From NCBI GenBank assembly GCA_014904985.1, contig MU128912.1:281368-345367 (forward strand): DNA of 64,000 bases, written 5' to 3'. Origin of the DNA: Hydnum rufescens UP504. Taxonomy: Eukaryota; Basidiomycota; Agaricomycetes; Cantharellales; Hydnaceae. Positions 47,893-58,499 of this stretch are shown here, piece by piece (the stretch's first letter is position 1; every line of letters begins with the position of its first letter). The position numbers and the translations under genes are program-made. The notes beneath the pieces are model-generated. The model was not told the DNA's origin. It saw nothing but the letters and a program-made list of their open reading frames with translations, and ran no database searches.

Positions 47893-50800
47893 ATGACTTC
47901 AAAAAATCGAAAGTTGACGGACTTCTTTACTGTCTCATCGTCGCCGTCGATGTCACCGAGTCCACGTCCTGCGGCTACGCATACGCCGTGGAACGTGAAA
48001 GGTCGCAAGAGCTCATCTGCATCCTTGTCTCAGAAGAGCCAGTTGAGCCCGCAGGGACCGCGTCCTCTAACGCGTCCTGGGACGTCTAATATGCCCATTG
48101 AAATATCTTCCACGGAAGGGGATACTAGTATTGAGGATTTGTTTCCGCCCCCTTCTAAAGAGGCCACGACGCGCCGAAATAAAATGCTAGCCGCTGGCGA
48201 CATTGGTTCCAAATCCCGTCCTGTAGAGCTTGCGGATACTTCCTCTGAGTCTGCATCCCCCATGCCTGGGCCTACCTTGAAGAACACGCCCATTATTATC
48301 TCCTCAGATTCGGACCCGGGTTTCACCTTGACGCATTCGCTCCCAGGAAGTGTTCTTACAAGGCCCGGGATGGAGGGGCTGGACGCAGACAACATATCCA
48401 GCGGAGACGAGAGCAAGGTGCATATATCATTATCTCCTTTCTGCGGAGATGATTCTTCTACGGACTTCCCTGCGATGCACCCCACCGTGAAGCACGATAC
48501 CATGGACTGGGAGCCAACACCCTCGCCACCCCCCTCAACGTCACATCGATCCCCCGTCAAAAACCATTCGTTTTTGCCCACGCCCGAGAAAACTAGTCCC
48601 GACACTTCCGCCGCCGATATCAAGGACGAACCCATTGTCGCTTCCCAATCATCTCGGTTTCCTCGCACCCCACCGTCCTCTTCTGTGTCGCCTCCCCAGG
48701 CCGCAACTGGCCTCGGAACCTTCCCCGACAAGACTATCCAAGATTCTACAGCGCGAATTATCGCTAGAATTAAAGCAGAGGCCAAGGCTCGGGTACAATC
48801 AGAAGATGAGATCGAAGAGATATCACTTTCCACTGTTCCAGTGGTGGAGACGAGCGATGATGACGAACTCGATGCTCTCGATCTTGGGTTCAACCTAAAT
48901 GCAAAGCCTAAACTGCGTCGTCCGTTCGTACATTCCTTCCAACTTATCCCCTGGACTAGATTCATAAGTCATGCCGTTACAGATCACCGTCTGCAGACCT
49001 GCGGGCGGCAGCTGCCCGTACCATGACAACCTCATCCTCTCTTACATCATCTTCAGATGGCGAGGCAATGGATGCAGATTGCTCATCTCTTACGGAATCG
49101 ATGCATAGTTACCCAAGGCGCTCTGCTCGCATCCCGGGGCGAGTGAGCGAGCGGAGTAGATCGTCGTCTCCTGATCCACTCACACTTGGGCCAAGTGTCT
49201 CCCGACGTTTCACCCCGAATAACCTCCCGACCAGAGCCAAACGGAGTGCATTCGAACAGCTATTACTCGAAGAGACACGCAAGAGGAAAAAAGCTGGAGG
49301 AGCGAAGGGTTCAGCTCTTGCTGCTAAACTTGCGGATGAGGCATTCAACCATGAGTCCGACTCAGATTCCCATCCATCTGGGATTAAGCGGCCTGGCGAC
49401 AATAGCGGCCGTGGGCCTCACCGTGTCACGGGTAAAGACAAAAGCGTTGTATCCCGAGGTCCGCCTCCATCTACTCATCGCCGAAGGGCTCGTTCGCGAA
49501 TCGTGGAGTCTGAAGTGGAAGAGAATCCAATCTCCGCTGATACACCCACAAGCTCGGATTCTGAGTCAAATATTGATCACGATAGCGAGACACGGACAGA
49601 GGATGACCGCCGACAAAGCGCTAACAGAAAATTCTTGGGGAGTGATACGGAGTGGCTGCACGATATTATCACCAGCGATAGAGCCGTTCGACGTGGACTT
49701 GTGACCAGTAGTGCCGCAACAGATGGATCACGCAGATTTTGGATGAAAGCTTCTAAAATAATCCAGCAGGTTCAGAAGGTAAATGATTCTTGAGACTCAT
49801 GGCCTATACGTTGGCCTGTCTGACCTCGAGTCGCACTTTCAAGAATGATTCACTTGCCCAAGAGGCTCCAAGTGATCCTCTGATACGGAGGATCTGGTAC
49901 GCTATCAAAAACAACCGTTGGTAGTCTACGAACTCTGGTGAAATGACAATGCACTGATTGTGCATCGTAGGCCCACTGGAGGCAGCAATTCTCCTAGACA
50001 GATGGAAGGTTTACCCAGCAAAAGCTGACCCGTCTACCGCTCGCGCATTCGCTATGGTGTTACTCGATATAGGTGCTTATCGCTTTCCCCTCACTTGATC
50101 CTATATCTCCCTTATTGCCAAAGTTTACAGTGATTTCAACTACCGATTATATGTGTCGCTCGGCATCGATGCGTTCCCTTGTGTCCCTCGTGCACGATGA
50201 CTCGTATTCTCCTTCTGATGTCGGGCTTGATTTTAAGGTCATCGCTATTGAAGGTTTTGGAAAGCTTGGAGCAAGACGAGACGCCCTGGAAGCCTTGCAA
50301 TCCGTCAGGGCAAATTATCCTCAGGGGATCATCATGCCAACGCCACTGATCATTCGCAAAGATCACCGTGTCCACGCGACCTTGAGTTTATTTAATATTC
50401 TCGGCTCTCTTGCGATGTGAGGCTCTCGCCGCTGGTCCCGTTACTGGGCGTCAGAGTTTCTCACCACACATGTTCATTGGCAGGAGCAAATTTGGTATGG
50501 TGGATCTTCCAGACCTTGTCCTGCTTGTCCTTCTCGTTGCATCACATCGTTCATCCCCTCCGGAAGTGGGCCGAGGTGCCTCGGCTTGCATCGGTGGTTG
50601 GCTAGAGATAGAATCTGTTACTCTCCACGTCGTGAGTATCCCCGCCCTCCAGGACGGTTATATGTTCTCTGGCTGACCCTGAATTTCCGGACATACAGCA
50701 GAGGGAAATTTGTCGAAACATCGTCCGTGCAACGTTGGATTGGTCGGTTCGCCAGAAATCCCACATTTTGGAGTTCATACCTCAGTCTTCTGCCTCAGCC

Positions 50801-51551
50801 GCTCGTTTGCTCAGCTGGACAGCATATGGCATGCTAATTCCGCGCGAGATGGAGAAAGCTACGTTGGTGCGTACTGAGCTCTCCAATCATCCATCTATAC
50901 TCAACTTTCTTTCCCACCTACAGGAACGATATGTTAATCCGCCCCCTCTCTCTCGATTGCTGGAGCACCTCTTCGCCAAGAATCCATCCAAGGAGGAGAT
51001 GGACCCTTCCGAGCTGAACCCGACGGAACGATTGTTCGACTTGGGAGAGGCAGATAAGTCGCCAAATTATGTGGACATCATGTATCAGGTGGAGATTCTG
51101 AGCCACATGCTTTGCGACGTGCGTGCCGTCGTGGAATTCGAATACAAACATGGCTTGGCACGCGGCTCTTCTTCGACGCCGGGCACCAATGCCGGTCACC
51201 TAGTGAGCAAATCACCTTCGAAAGCTAAAGCACGGCAGATGACGCCCTTGGAGATATTGTGCGAGGGACTTGAAAGCAAACATGATCGAATAGGTACGTA
51301 GGCCCAGAATATTTTGTGGTGGCGAGTGACGTTTGAGATCTGAGGCATTTCATTATTTGTGGCATGCAGTTGACACTCGCGCGGCAGATATGGATAGGAC
51401 AAAAGCCAAAGATGTGATCCAGAGGTTGCGAATGCGGCTTCTATACCAGCGCCGTTCCGCGTTGGAAGTGATCTCCTATGGCAATGGCACTGCAGCGAGA
51501 GGAAAGCTTGAAGCGCATTTTGCGCCACAATCGACTACCGATTCCGTTTGA
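47893..51551 (+). CDS. Unknown large protein with N-terminal PIP-box-like motif
   Basis: It opens MTSKNRKLTDFFTVSSSP. N-R-K-L-T-D-F-F has the L, T-D and F-F positions of a PCNA-interacting (PIP) box of the degron subtype, though position 1 is Asn rather than Gln. The next ~600 residues are disordered, Ser/Pro/Asp-rich, with clusters such as IISSDSDPG and STSIEDLFPPP-like acidic patches and a basic segment (RAKRSAFEQLLLEETRKRKK). After several introns the C-terminal third is helical and ordered: GLDFKVIAIEGFGKLGARRD, DLPDLVLLVLLVASHRSSPP, VRATLDWSVRQKSHILEFIP, YVDIMYQVEILSHMLCDVRA, and it ends RLRMRLLYQRRSALEVISYG with a short tail. I do not recognise the family. Nuclear, DNA-replication or repair-linked roles are suggested only by the PIP-like motif. 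The join near 48920-48966 is needed to link the two large frames. Confidence 0.6.
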
Positions 51552-51698
51552 TGAGCACATATTGGTTAAAGAGTACGTCGCGTTGGGGAGTTTTGTTTTA
51601 TGGGCTTTAGTATCTTGTGTAATGCAGCCTTAGAGTGGTGGTGATCGGTTGCAATTATCCCGTTAAGGTGTCCCCTGAGCAGACGGATTAGACGAGGG

Positions 51699-51734
<36 letters not shown>

Positions 51735-52168
51735 AAAACAAAAAATAGATGGCAAAAGAGTCTGCGGCCCGCGCGCCCCAACAAGCGCGTCCATCTATGC
51801 ATCCTTGTCCGTTGAGACAATCACGGCAAGCCCTGGCAGTTGCGGAATTGCTTCCCTAGCCACCTTGACCTTATTATCCAAACCCAGCAGCGGGTCTTAC
51901 GACCTGCGTGAGTATTGGAACCGAAATGTCGACGGGGGACGTTTCGAACGCGCGCGCTGTGCAAGGTATTTGCTGTGACTGGTCACAACCGCATTCCCCA
52001 TAAAGGCCATCACAGCCCGTTGCACCACAACGGCATTAGTTGAGGGTGGTACCTTCAGACCGTTCATGATGAGATATTAGACCTCAGCAATAAAAATTCC
52101 CTAAGGTTGGACTACTCGACACTTTATTTATATCCAAACATTGCAGAAGTATCAATATAGTTGCCGAA
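51552..52168. other. Intergenic, with an A35 tract
   Basis: 3' region after the PIP-protein gene; holds an uninterrupted run of 35 A at 51699-51733. No gene seen. Confidence 0.5.
51699..51733 (+). repeat. Homopolymer A35
   Basis: Uninterrupted A tract followed by CAAAACAAAAAATAG. No retroposed gene or target-site duplication was recognised beside it. Confidence 0.95.
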
Positions 52169-52833
52169 CTAAGGGATGAACCATGTGACGCCATGAAGAA
52201 TCCCTTCAGACTCAGGTGCCAATTTTTTGAAGCTGGATGTGAGCAACAGCGGTTGACAATGAGACAACGAAGAGTTCATGATACAACGCAATGAAACGCA
52301 CGCAGCGGGAGAGAAGTTGAGGTCATATTCCCCACCCCCGTCGTTCACGTCCGTTACGAGGGCTTCCACCGTCTTTCCCTCATCTGGAAAGGCCGCCATG
52401 CGACCGTGAGGTTGAGTCACACTGGGGAAATGAAGGACGGCGACACGTACACTGGGCAATAACTAACTTCGTGCAAATTGTATTAGCGTTTGGATTCCTG
52501 CCATTGTATCCACTTGAAATTCCGCGAATAAGTACGTTGGGCTACGGGGTTGAATTGAAGTCTGACGGAAAATGGAGCTTACGGCCAGGAGTCAAAGAAT
52601 GCGTCGCTGACCGCGACTACTAGATCAGAGTCCTTGGCAGCCATACCGCAGGCACCCTGAAAATCGGGGTCAAGAACTCGAGCAAAGACTGGAAGACTCC
52701 AAAACGAACGCACTAATCCCTGTTTCGCAAATGTGGCTGAGCCTGTATAGTGCACCCCGGGTCCGACACGCGAAGCATTGGTAAGAGCGGCAGAAACGGC
52801 AAGAATGGAAAACAAAAAGGCCAAGCGAGTCAT
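52169..52833 (-). CDS. Small secreted DPBB/expansin-like (RlpA-like) protein
   Basis: It begins with a signal peptide, MTRLAFLFSILAVSAALTNA, cut before SRVGPG. The mature part resembles the double-psi beta-barrel of expansin/barwin-like fungal proteins: HYTGSATFAKQG, then DFQGACGMAAKDSDLVVAVS, DAFFDSWP, intron, GYNGRNPNANTICTK, intron, HGRMAAFPDEGKTVEALVTD, VNDGGGEYDLNFSPAA, intron, FKKLAPESEGILHGVTWFIP. The GACG motif and the D-x-x-FSP-A-F ... LAPxSEGILHGVTW end are characteristic. Roughly 145 residues, so it is the minimal one-domain type, without the carbohydrate-binding C-domain of true expansins. It lacks the usual Cys-Gly before R (here HGR) and the D-x-C-x-x-C segment, so disulfide layout may differ. 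Related proteins loosen plant cell walls or act as effectors. Confidence 0.8.
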
Positions 52834-54405
52834 CGCACCACTGATAGCTGAGAGGCGACTCTGTATTAGAAGGGAATAGGGACAGACCGGAGAATGGCAA
52901 GTCCTCTTATAGTTTTAGACCATCACCGAAAAACCATCAGTAGTCATAAACAATAATGGACACGATGGTTGTCTCCTTGCCAGTGGTCACAGCCTCGGAT
53001 CCGGAAACTTGGTGCTAGTTATTCAGGCCCTCCGAGTTGTATGCCTTCGTAGCTAGCTGTGGATATGAGATCAATCCGTTGTCATGTGGTCCAATGAACA
53101 GAGATACCAAGCTTCACTCTACCGTGCAACATTTGGGGCATGGTCTGGCATGCTACATGCTTCCCCCTGTTTTCGGGCGAGGTGATGTTTACAGTTCAGA
53201 TGGTCCATTCCAAGGGATGTCACATACGACGATTTGAATTGCGCTTAGATGCGTATCCAACCTCGCCTCCAAATGCAGGTGCTCTCCTCGCTGCAAGCCT
53301 TTTTTGCAAGTTCTCCATCCGTGTTGAAATTTGAATGGAAAAGTACTGGGATGAAGTATATGTTATAATGGCGCTTTTGCTTGTATGTTGGTTAAGCGCT
53401 CAGCGCCACGCCCGACCACGTGGGCTTATGTAACGTTCTTGATGTCTGCTAGTATAGATACTATTCATGTGCATGGGGCAAGAGCCTTATCCCATGGAAA
53501 AAGTGTGCCCTGTGTCTCCCCAGATCGTACAGAAGAAGGTGCAAGCATAGACAACCCCATCACTTATTTCATTACTGTATAATAACGCAGTAATAATATG
53601 ATAACTACATAATTGTCCCTGGTTGGCTGGGAGAGCGCATCAAATATAAAATCAAGGTGCTGAGGGTAAATCTAGAGTTAGATGGCAATTAAATCAGGCA
53701 CTGCTTCGGTGCTAGACGAAAGTGGGTATTTCGGCCAAATATTCATTAAAAAGCCCGCAGGCTCCCATTGGATGGTGTTCTGCGAAATCCGAGCATCTAA
53801 ATCAGTATTATCGACACCAATGACATGCACACCTGTGGGATCCGTTCACTGTCTCTGGAATGATGCGTACCAGTAAGAATGAAATGAACGAGGATGGGTT
53901 TTCCCGCCATTTCGGCGGTCAGGAATAGCAAATGTGTTCTTGTCGTAGTAAGCTCCACGTCAGCGAAAATCATAAAACGATGGGAAAGAAGGATTACAGA
54001 CATGGAAACCCTGTTGACAATGGGCATCCACAGGACAGTCAAGAAGTGCTACGTTATGCAGTGTTCTGATGCCCATTCAGCTAGATCATGGGAAAACACC
54101 TGCAAGAACGAAGAAATGTAGTCCCTAAATAAAGCCGAGAGCTTACCCTGGTTACAAATTTGTCGTGATGATCCAAAGACTAAATACGAAGCAAAGTGTA
54201 GCACACGATGAAAACGATAAAATATTCATTGAACTTACTCCTGTTCGACCGAGAAGATTGCGACGAGTGATCGGTGCTCGCGGAGAGCACGTGACCAGGC
54301 CGTTCACGCCGTGGCTCCCTCCCATCGACACCTGTTCCTTAATTAGTGGTTCTGTAAGCTTCACTCATTGCACTAATCCGAATGCGGCGACGTTTCTCCC
54401 CGATA
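52834..54405. other. Unassigned interval with weak minus-strand coding signal
   Basis: On the minus strand, 53683-53830 reads VHVIGVDNTDLDARISQNTI then QWEPAGFLMNIWPKYP with a stop at 53680-53682. About 54 codons upstream another frame reads AEMAGKPILVHFILTG. This looks like the end of a protein, but no splice path or family was found. The rest shows nothing I can name. Confidence 0.3.
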
Positions 54406-54972
54406 TTAGATGCATATGGTTAGATATCTTCGAAGGGGTAATGCAATAGGTACAGTCTCGGCCACCGCCTGGTTCCATTGTGTCCCATAACACTTCTTCT
54501 GCATCCGCGGGCCGGTGATAAGATGCGATTCAGGATCGAAAGCGTGTGCCTTGAGATCTGGGCAGTTCAATTCTGGAGCAGAGGGGATGGTCCCAGCTGT
54601 CGTTGATGGTGGTGCTGCTGGCACCACGTGCAAGTACGACGCTGATGACGATGACGGCTCAGCTAGATATTGGTATTGGTAGCCATTGGGCTCAGACTCT
54701 TTCGTATAGCTCGGGGGTGGGTTGAGAACGTCGTCCATCGCGCCCTGCAATGAACTCTGCACGGTGTTGGCCGTTGAAACTGTTGGTAGTTGTGGATAGA
54801 CGGAATGTGTCTGCTGCGAGGTATTCATGTTCCGGCCCCGCATATCCCATGCAAGGTGCAACAGTTCGACTCGGATATCACTGAATGAATAGGCCCAGTG
54901 CATGGAGGCTAAAGCCCGGAGACAGATACTGCGGTCGAGATCGTTCGAGGCCCAGGTCGCGGCAAAAAAGCA
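54406..54972 (-). CDS. Hypothetical protein, Ser/Pro/Thr-rich (weak)
   Basis: A minus-strand exon opening after a TAG acceptor reads FFAATWASNDLDRSICLRAL, then HWAYSFSDIRVELLHLAWDM. It continues through a disordered region rich in Pro, Ser and Thr, DVLNPPPSYTKESEPNGYQY, and reaches AFDPESHLITGPRMQKKCYG with stop at 54406-54408. The ordered start and long frame suggest coding, but neither the beginning of the gene nor a family is clear. It could be an isolated remnant. Confidence 0.3.
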   Translation of the reverse strand, partial: CFFAATWASNDLDRSICLRALASMHWAYSFSDIRVELLHLAWDMRGRNMNTSQQTHSVYPQLPTVSTANTVQSSLQGAMDDVLNPPPSYTKESEPNGYQYQYLAEPSSSSASYLHVVPAAPPSTTAGTIPSAPELNCPDLKAHAFDPESHLITGPRMQKKCYGTQWNQAVAETVPIALPLRRYLTICI

Positions 54973-55337
54973 CTACGAGTTCAAAGATGAGGAATCCAAC
55001 ACGCTAGAATGTATCATTTTCACGAAAGTGACGAGTCCCGTGCGTCAGCGCAGCATCGTATTGGAAAAAGGAGGGAGATGAAAGACCTCGCGTGATGATG
55101 GGTATCACATAGGGATATAGGAGTGGACATATCGATTCGGATAGAGCGATGAGTCGTGCTGTTGTATTATTACGATGCGATGGTCTGTCGCGGATGCGAC
55201 CTGTGGCTTCGTTGATCTCTCTCACATATGCGGCGGCGGGGGCCGGCTTCTCCCGAAATTGCCTAACCTTCAAGGCCTCCAAGACAATGTTCTGGCAGTC
55301 AAAAATGAAAATCTAGACGACGATTCTCCTCAGAAAG

Positions 55338-55384
55338 ATCCGGACATTTTCGGCCTCCGCTCCGCTCGCCGAAAATGTCCGGAT
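55338..55384. repeat. Perfect 16-bp hairpin upstream of a small gene
   Basis: Arms ATCCGGACATTTTCGG (55338-55353) and CCGAAAATGTCCGGAT (55369-55384) are exact reverse complements around a 15-nt loop, CCTCCGCTCCGCTCG. It ends 34 bp before the ATG at 55419. Confidence 0.9.
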
Positions 55385-55418
55385 GAGACCATCCGATAAC
55401 TTTCGATAGACCTTTAAC

Positions 55419-55958
55419 ATGCCGTTCGAGACTGTGATCCGTAACATTCTAGAGCACTGTACCTCACACACCCCTGCCACTGCAGACCGATGGTACGGCT
55501 CGTGGAACGGAATCCTCGGAACCCTCTTCACCCCCGACCAAGGCTATGCGGTGGCTCCACGGGGTTGCCTTCATGACGATTCTGAAGGTGGTATTCCTGG
55601 CTCCATCTTCGAGGTTGTGAAGCTGTCTCCAGATGATCCCACCACCTTTCGGACCATCCTTATCGCCGAAATCCAAAACACCCAGCTTTGGGAGTCTGGA
55701 ATTCCGGCTCTTCAACGCCAGCTCAATCTAGACACTGACAGAGCTTTCTCCGACACCGCGCACTCCAAGGTCTACTGGATTGAAACAATTGGACCACATT
55801 GGAGGTATGGCGAGAAGGAGCACAAGGGACAAGATGCGCGACCTCTCATTGATTGGCATCACACCACTCATGACCAAGCCTCGTTTGACGACCTCCAAAC
55901 CCTCAGGAGTCTTGTTGCCACTGCTCTTGAGTCAGTTCTCGATTTTGGCTGCTCTTGA
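55419..55958 (+). CDS. Intronless protein, degenerate PD-(D/E)XK-nuclease-like
   Basis: 179 codons without an intron, MPFETVIRNILEHCTSHTPA to LESVLDFGCS. Ordered features: DRWYGSWNGILGTLFTPDQG, IPGSIFEVVKLSPDD, then TFRTILIAEIQNTQLWESGI, ALQRQLNLDTDRAFSDTAHS, KVYWIETIGPHWRYGEKEHK and DWHHTTHDQASFDDLQTLRS. The hydrophobic strand ending in A-E-I-Q-N resembles the ...VEIKN core strand of PD-(D/E)XK nucleases, with Gln in place of Lys and no clear preceding Asp, so catalysis is doubtful. Membership is inferred from motif shape only. A perfect hairpin sits directly upstream. The lack of introns in a region where most genes have many is notable. Confidence 0.65.
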   Translation: MPFETVIRNILEHCTSHTPATADRWYGSWNGILGTLFTPDQGYAVAPRGCLHDDSEGGIPGSIFEVVKLSPDDPTTFRTILIAEIQNTQLWESGIPALQRQLNLDTDRAFSDTAHSKVYWIETIGPHWRYGEKEHKGQDARPLIDWHHTTHDQASFDDLQTLRSLVATALESVLDFGCS

Positions 55959-56514
55959 TTCAATGCTCACCACACACACCATGCTGGAGTACAGGTGATT
56001 CATATATTTGTCATGGCCTTCAGTGAGGGAATTATACAGCTCTGAAAATTGTTGTTGTACAGAAAAGAGTAGCAAAATGTCCAATTGTTTTCGCAGTTCA
56101 GAACAACCAGACTTGATTGCGCCAGTCGAGTAGTGATGTAAGTAATTGACTGTAAATGTCCTTGGTAGCTCGCCCAAATGACATTTGGTGTAGTAATTGA
56201 TATGTTAAGTTCTGTCCCACCGTCCACTTTCCACTCTCTCTATTTACAGTTTCATGATTGTGATCAGGCCACCTGTGATCTCCAGCCGCCTAATCTCGCT
56301 CACAAGAGATTCAGTGTGAGATCTCGTATAATACATGTTGAAGGCAGAATCACGGGAGCGAGTCGCGAGCCACGACACGACGCGCCAGGCATTCGTCCCC
56401 TCCCTAAGTGTTGGAACCAAGGTCGCCTTGCATCTCGGCATCTCAACGGTCCTTGTGTCCAATCGCCTTCACGATAGCATCAGCACTGAATTACAACAGG
56501 GTATCGTACTTCCT
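55959..56514. other. Intergenic between the small gene and the DHHC 3' end
   Basis: Both flanking genes point into this interval (convergent). No additional gene recognised. Confidence 0.5.
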
Positions 56515-57990
56515 TCAATCCCCGTCTGTCAGTTCATCCTCGTCATCAATGCCTGAATGCCGACTCACCCCTGGGCGCCTTGCCCAACTCCATCCGTCGG
56601 TATACGGTGAAGATCTCACCGGTAAGAATAGAGTCCACGACGAACCGTGAACACGAGTCGATCAAGTAAAAATGAACGAAAAAGAATCACTACCCACTAT
56701 CCTGACCGACCGATATTAAAAAACAGCACCAAGTTTTTCTTCCAACCAAGATCGAAGGAATTTACGAATTCCTAGCAGAAACAAAACCCATGTGAGCGAG
56801 CGCACCCCAGGAGTCTTCGGGGGACGAAGCCACCCACCGTCCCCCGCTGGCTGGCAACCTTGACATATCGTGGATTATCATGACTCTCAACCGAGGTTTC
56901 CCTGCAAGCACAAAACCATGAGTGCGACGAATAGAGCCCTTGAGTCGCGAAAGATGACATACCCAACAGAGATGAAGTGCAATTGCCATGCCAGCATCAC
57001 GCCTAGTGAAAGGCCCAGCGCAAACGCCAATACATATTCAATAATGTATACCACCGGTGGCGTTAGGAACTTCCACTACAATGATCAATGTCAATAATCG
57101 CCCGCGATTCCAAGGTGAGATCGTCCTAATGGACACCAACCAACCTCATTCGTAAACCTTGAAGCCACCCAAAACATATCTCAACCCAAGACAATGCAAA
57201 ATCCACACCATATTACGAGATATGCCCTGGAATGGGGAATCAAACCGTGCAAAGTATGATTGAACGAGAAAAATACGGGGGATGCGCACATAAATAAAAC
57301 AAAATGACGTTCATTGTGTAGTCCAACCTAGAATGCACAAGAAAAAAAATCAGTCGCCTCCGATATATGCAAGACTCAATGCAGGGTTGAGTGGAAGAAA
57401 GTCCAGTGACATACGCATTAATTAATCCCTGAACGCAAAGTTTCGAAACGGTTAACGGACGTGTGCCAATCATCAAGATTTCGCAACAGCACACACACTA
57501 GAATGAGAAGAATCGACGAACATCTGAACGCGTCTGGTCTGGAAACTATTTGAAGGACTCTTACGGGGCAGTCAGTGATGATCATACTTCAGTACGCAAA
57601 ATTTGCAAACACCGCAGTGATGCGCTCGCTAGGACCGCAAAGGCCACGAGTAAGGAATCACAGCGATACTGAATGTCGGGCTCACCGACCTCTGGCCGTA
57701 GCTGAGAGCACTTCCCACATCGAAAGTGTTCTCGGCTTTCCCTATTATGGGCTATGCGATTTTTGGACCACGTAACTCCGGTTGATAAACTGGACCGTTG
57801 GGCCCAAAACCACATATTCCTTTCAGTCAAAGGGGAGGATCGATCGTCTGGAACTGCCCCCGGCGGTACTATACACGCCCAATAATAGTGTACAAGCAGG
57901 TTTGTCGCAAGGATCAAGCATAATGGCAAAGATAAAAGAGGAACAGGCAATGTTGGTTATATTATTTGGACTAAAAAACCCCTGCGTATA
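56515..57990 (-). pseudogene. DHHC palmitoyltransferase, disrupted at the active site
   Basis: The minus strand follows a DHHC protein S-acyltransferase almost end to end. Membrane/luminal segment ATNLLVHYYWACIVPPGAVP; DDRSSPLTERNMWFWAQ; zinc-finger part HFRCGKCSQLRPE, RAHHCGVCKFCVLKYDHH. The active-site Cys should follow, but 57572-57574 is a TGA, caused by an apparent 4-bp duplication. After the next intron the conserved W-I-N segment is followed by a TAA (57418-57420) where a residue is expected, then CVGLHNERHFVLFM continues. Later exons: PPVVYIIEYVLAFALGLSLG, GETSVESHDNPRYVKVASQR, EFVNSFDLGWKKNLVLFFNI, PYTDGWSWARRPG, DDEDELTDGD. Splice sites are well kept, so inactivation looks recent, or the lesions are sequencing/assembly errors. 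The 5' end was not resolved. Confidence 0.75.
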
Positions 57991-58499
57991 AGCTCCAAAG
58001 CCTACGGTTCGGAGTTGGATAGGAGGGACTCACAGAATGCGACAACCCCAGCTATTACAAGACACCACACAATCCTGCATTAGTCCTATAATCCGTAGGG
58101 AACTCGTGTTAGGACCCACCAATCGTGTCGCTTTGACGAGACAGAGTTGGTGACTGGTACGCACTCTGCGGTTTCCCTGGCGCTACGTACGTGAAGCGGG
58201 GGAATGTGTTTTAAATTTGCGACGGTGTGTAAAAGGGACATGTACCGAAGGTGGTGATCATAAGAGTTGAGGATTGTTAAATATTCTCAAGGCCATCCAG
58301 AGCCCCGATTGTTGGGTAAGCTCATGCGAGTATCGTGCCACGCAAGTTCGCAGTGCAGACTTGTGGCGCCTAATGTATTCGAAAATTCATATCTTTCAGT
58401 AACATCACGCCGGCCCCCGGGTTTCCCGCGGATCCTGCGGACGCGGGGCATTGCAAGTGTAGACTTCTTGTACATTTCAAACGTCGGGCAAAGCGTGCA
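57991..58499. other. Interval upstream of the DHHC gene
   Basis: Should contain the missing 5' exon(s) of the DHHC gene and the promoter of the following plus-strand gene. No separate gene was recognised. Confidence 0.4.

Noticed and set aside
48030..48965. 311-codon open frame on the minus strand
   Set aside because: It lies opposite the coding exon of the PIP-protein gene; the plus-strand frame carries the start, splice continuity and typical composition, so this is a shadow.
51699..51733. Poly(A) as the tail of a processed retrocopy
   Set aside because: No intronless gene copy or flanking duplication precedes it; it is more simply a homopolymer or slippage tract.
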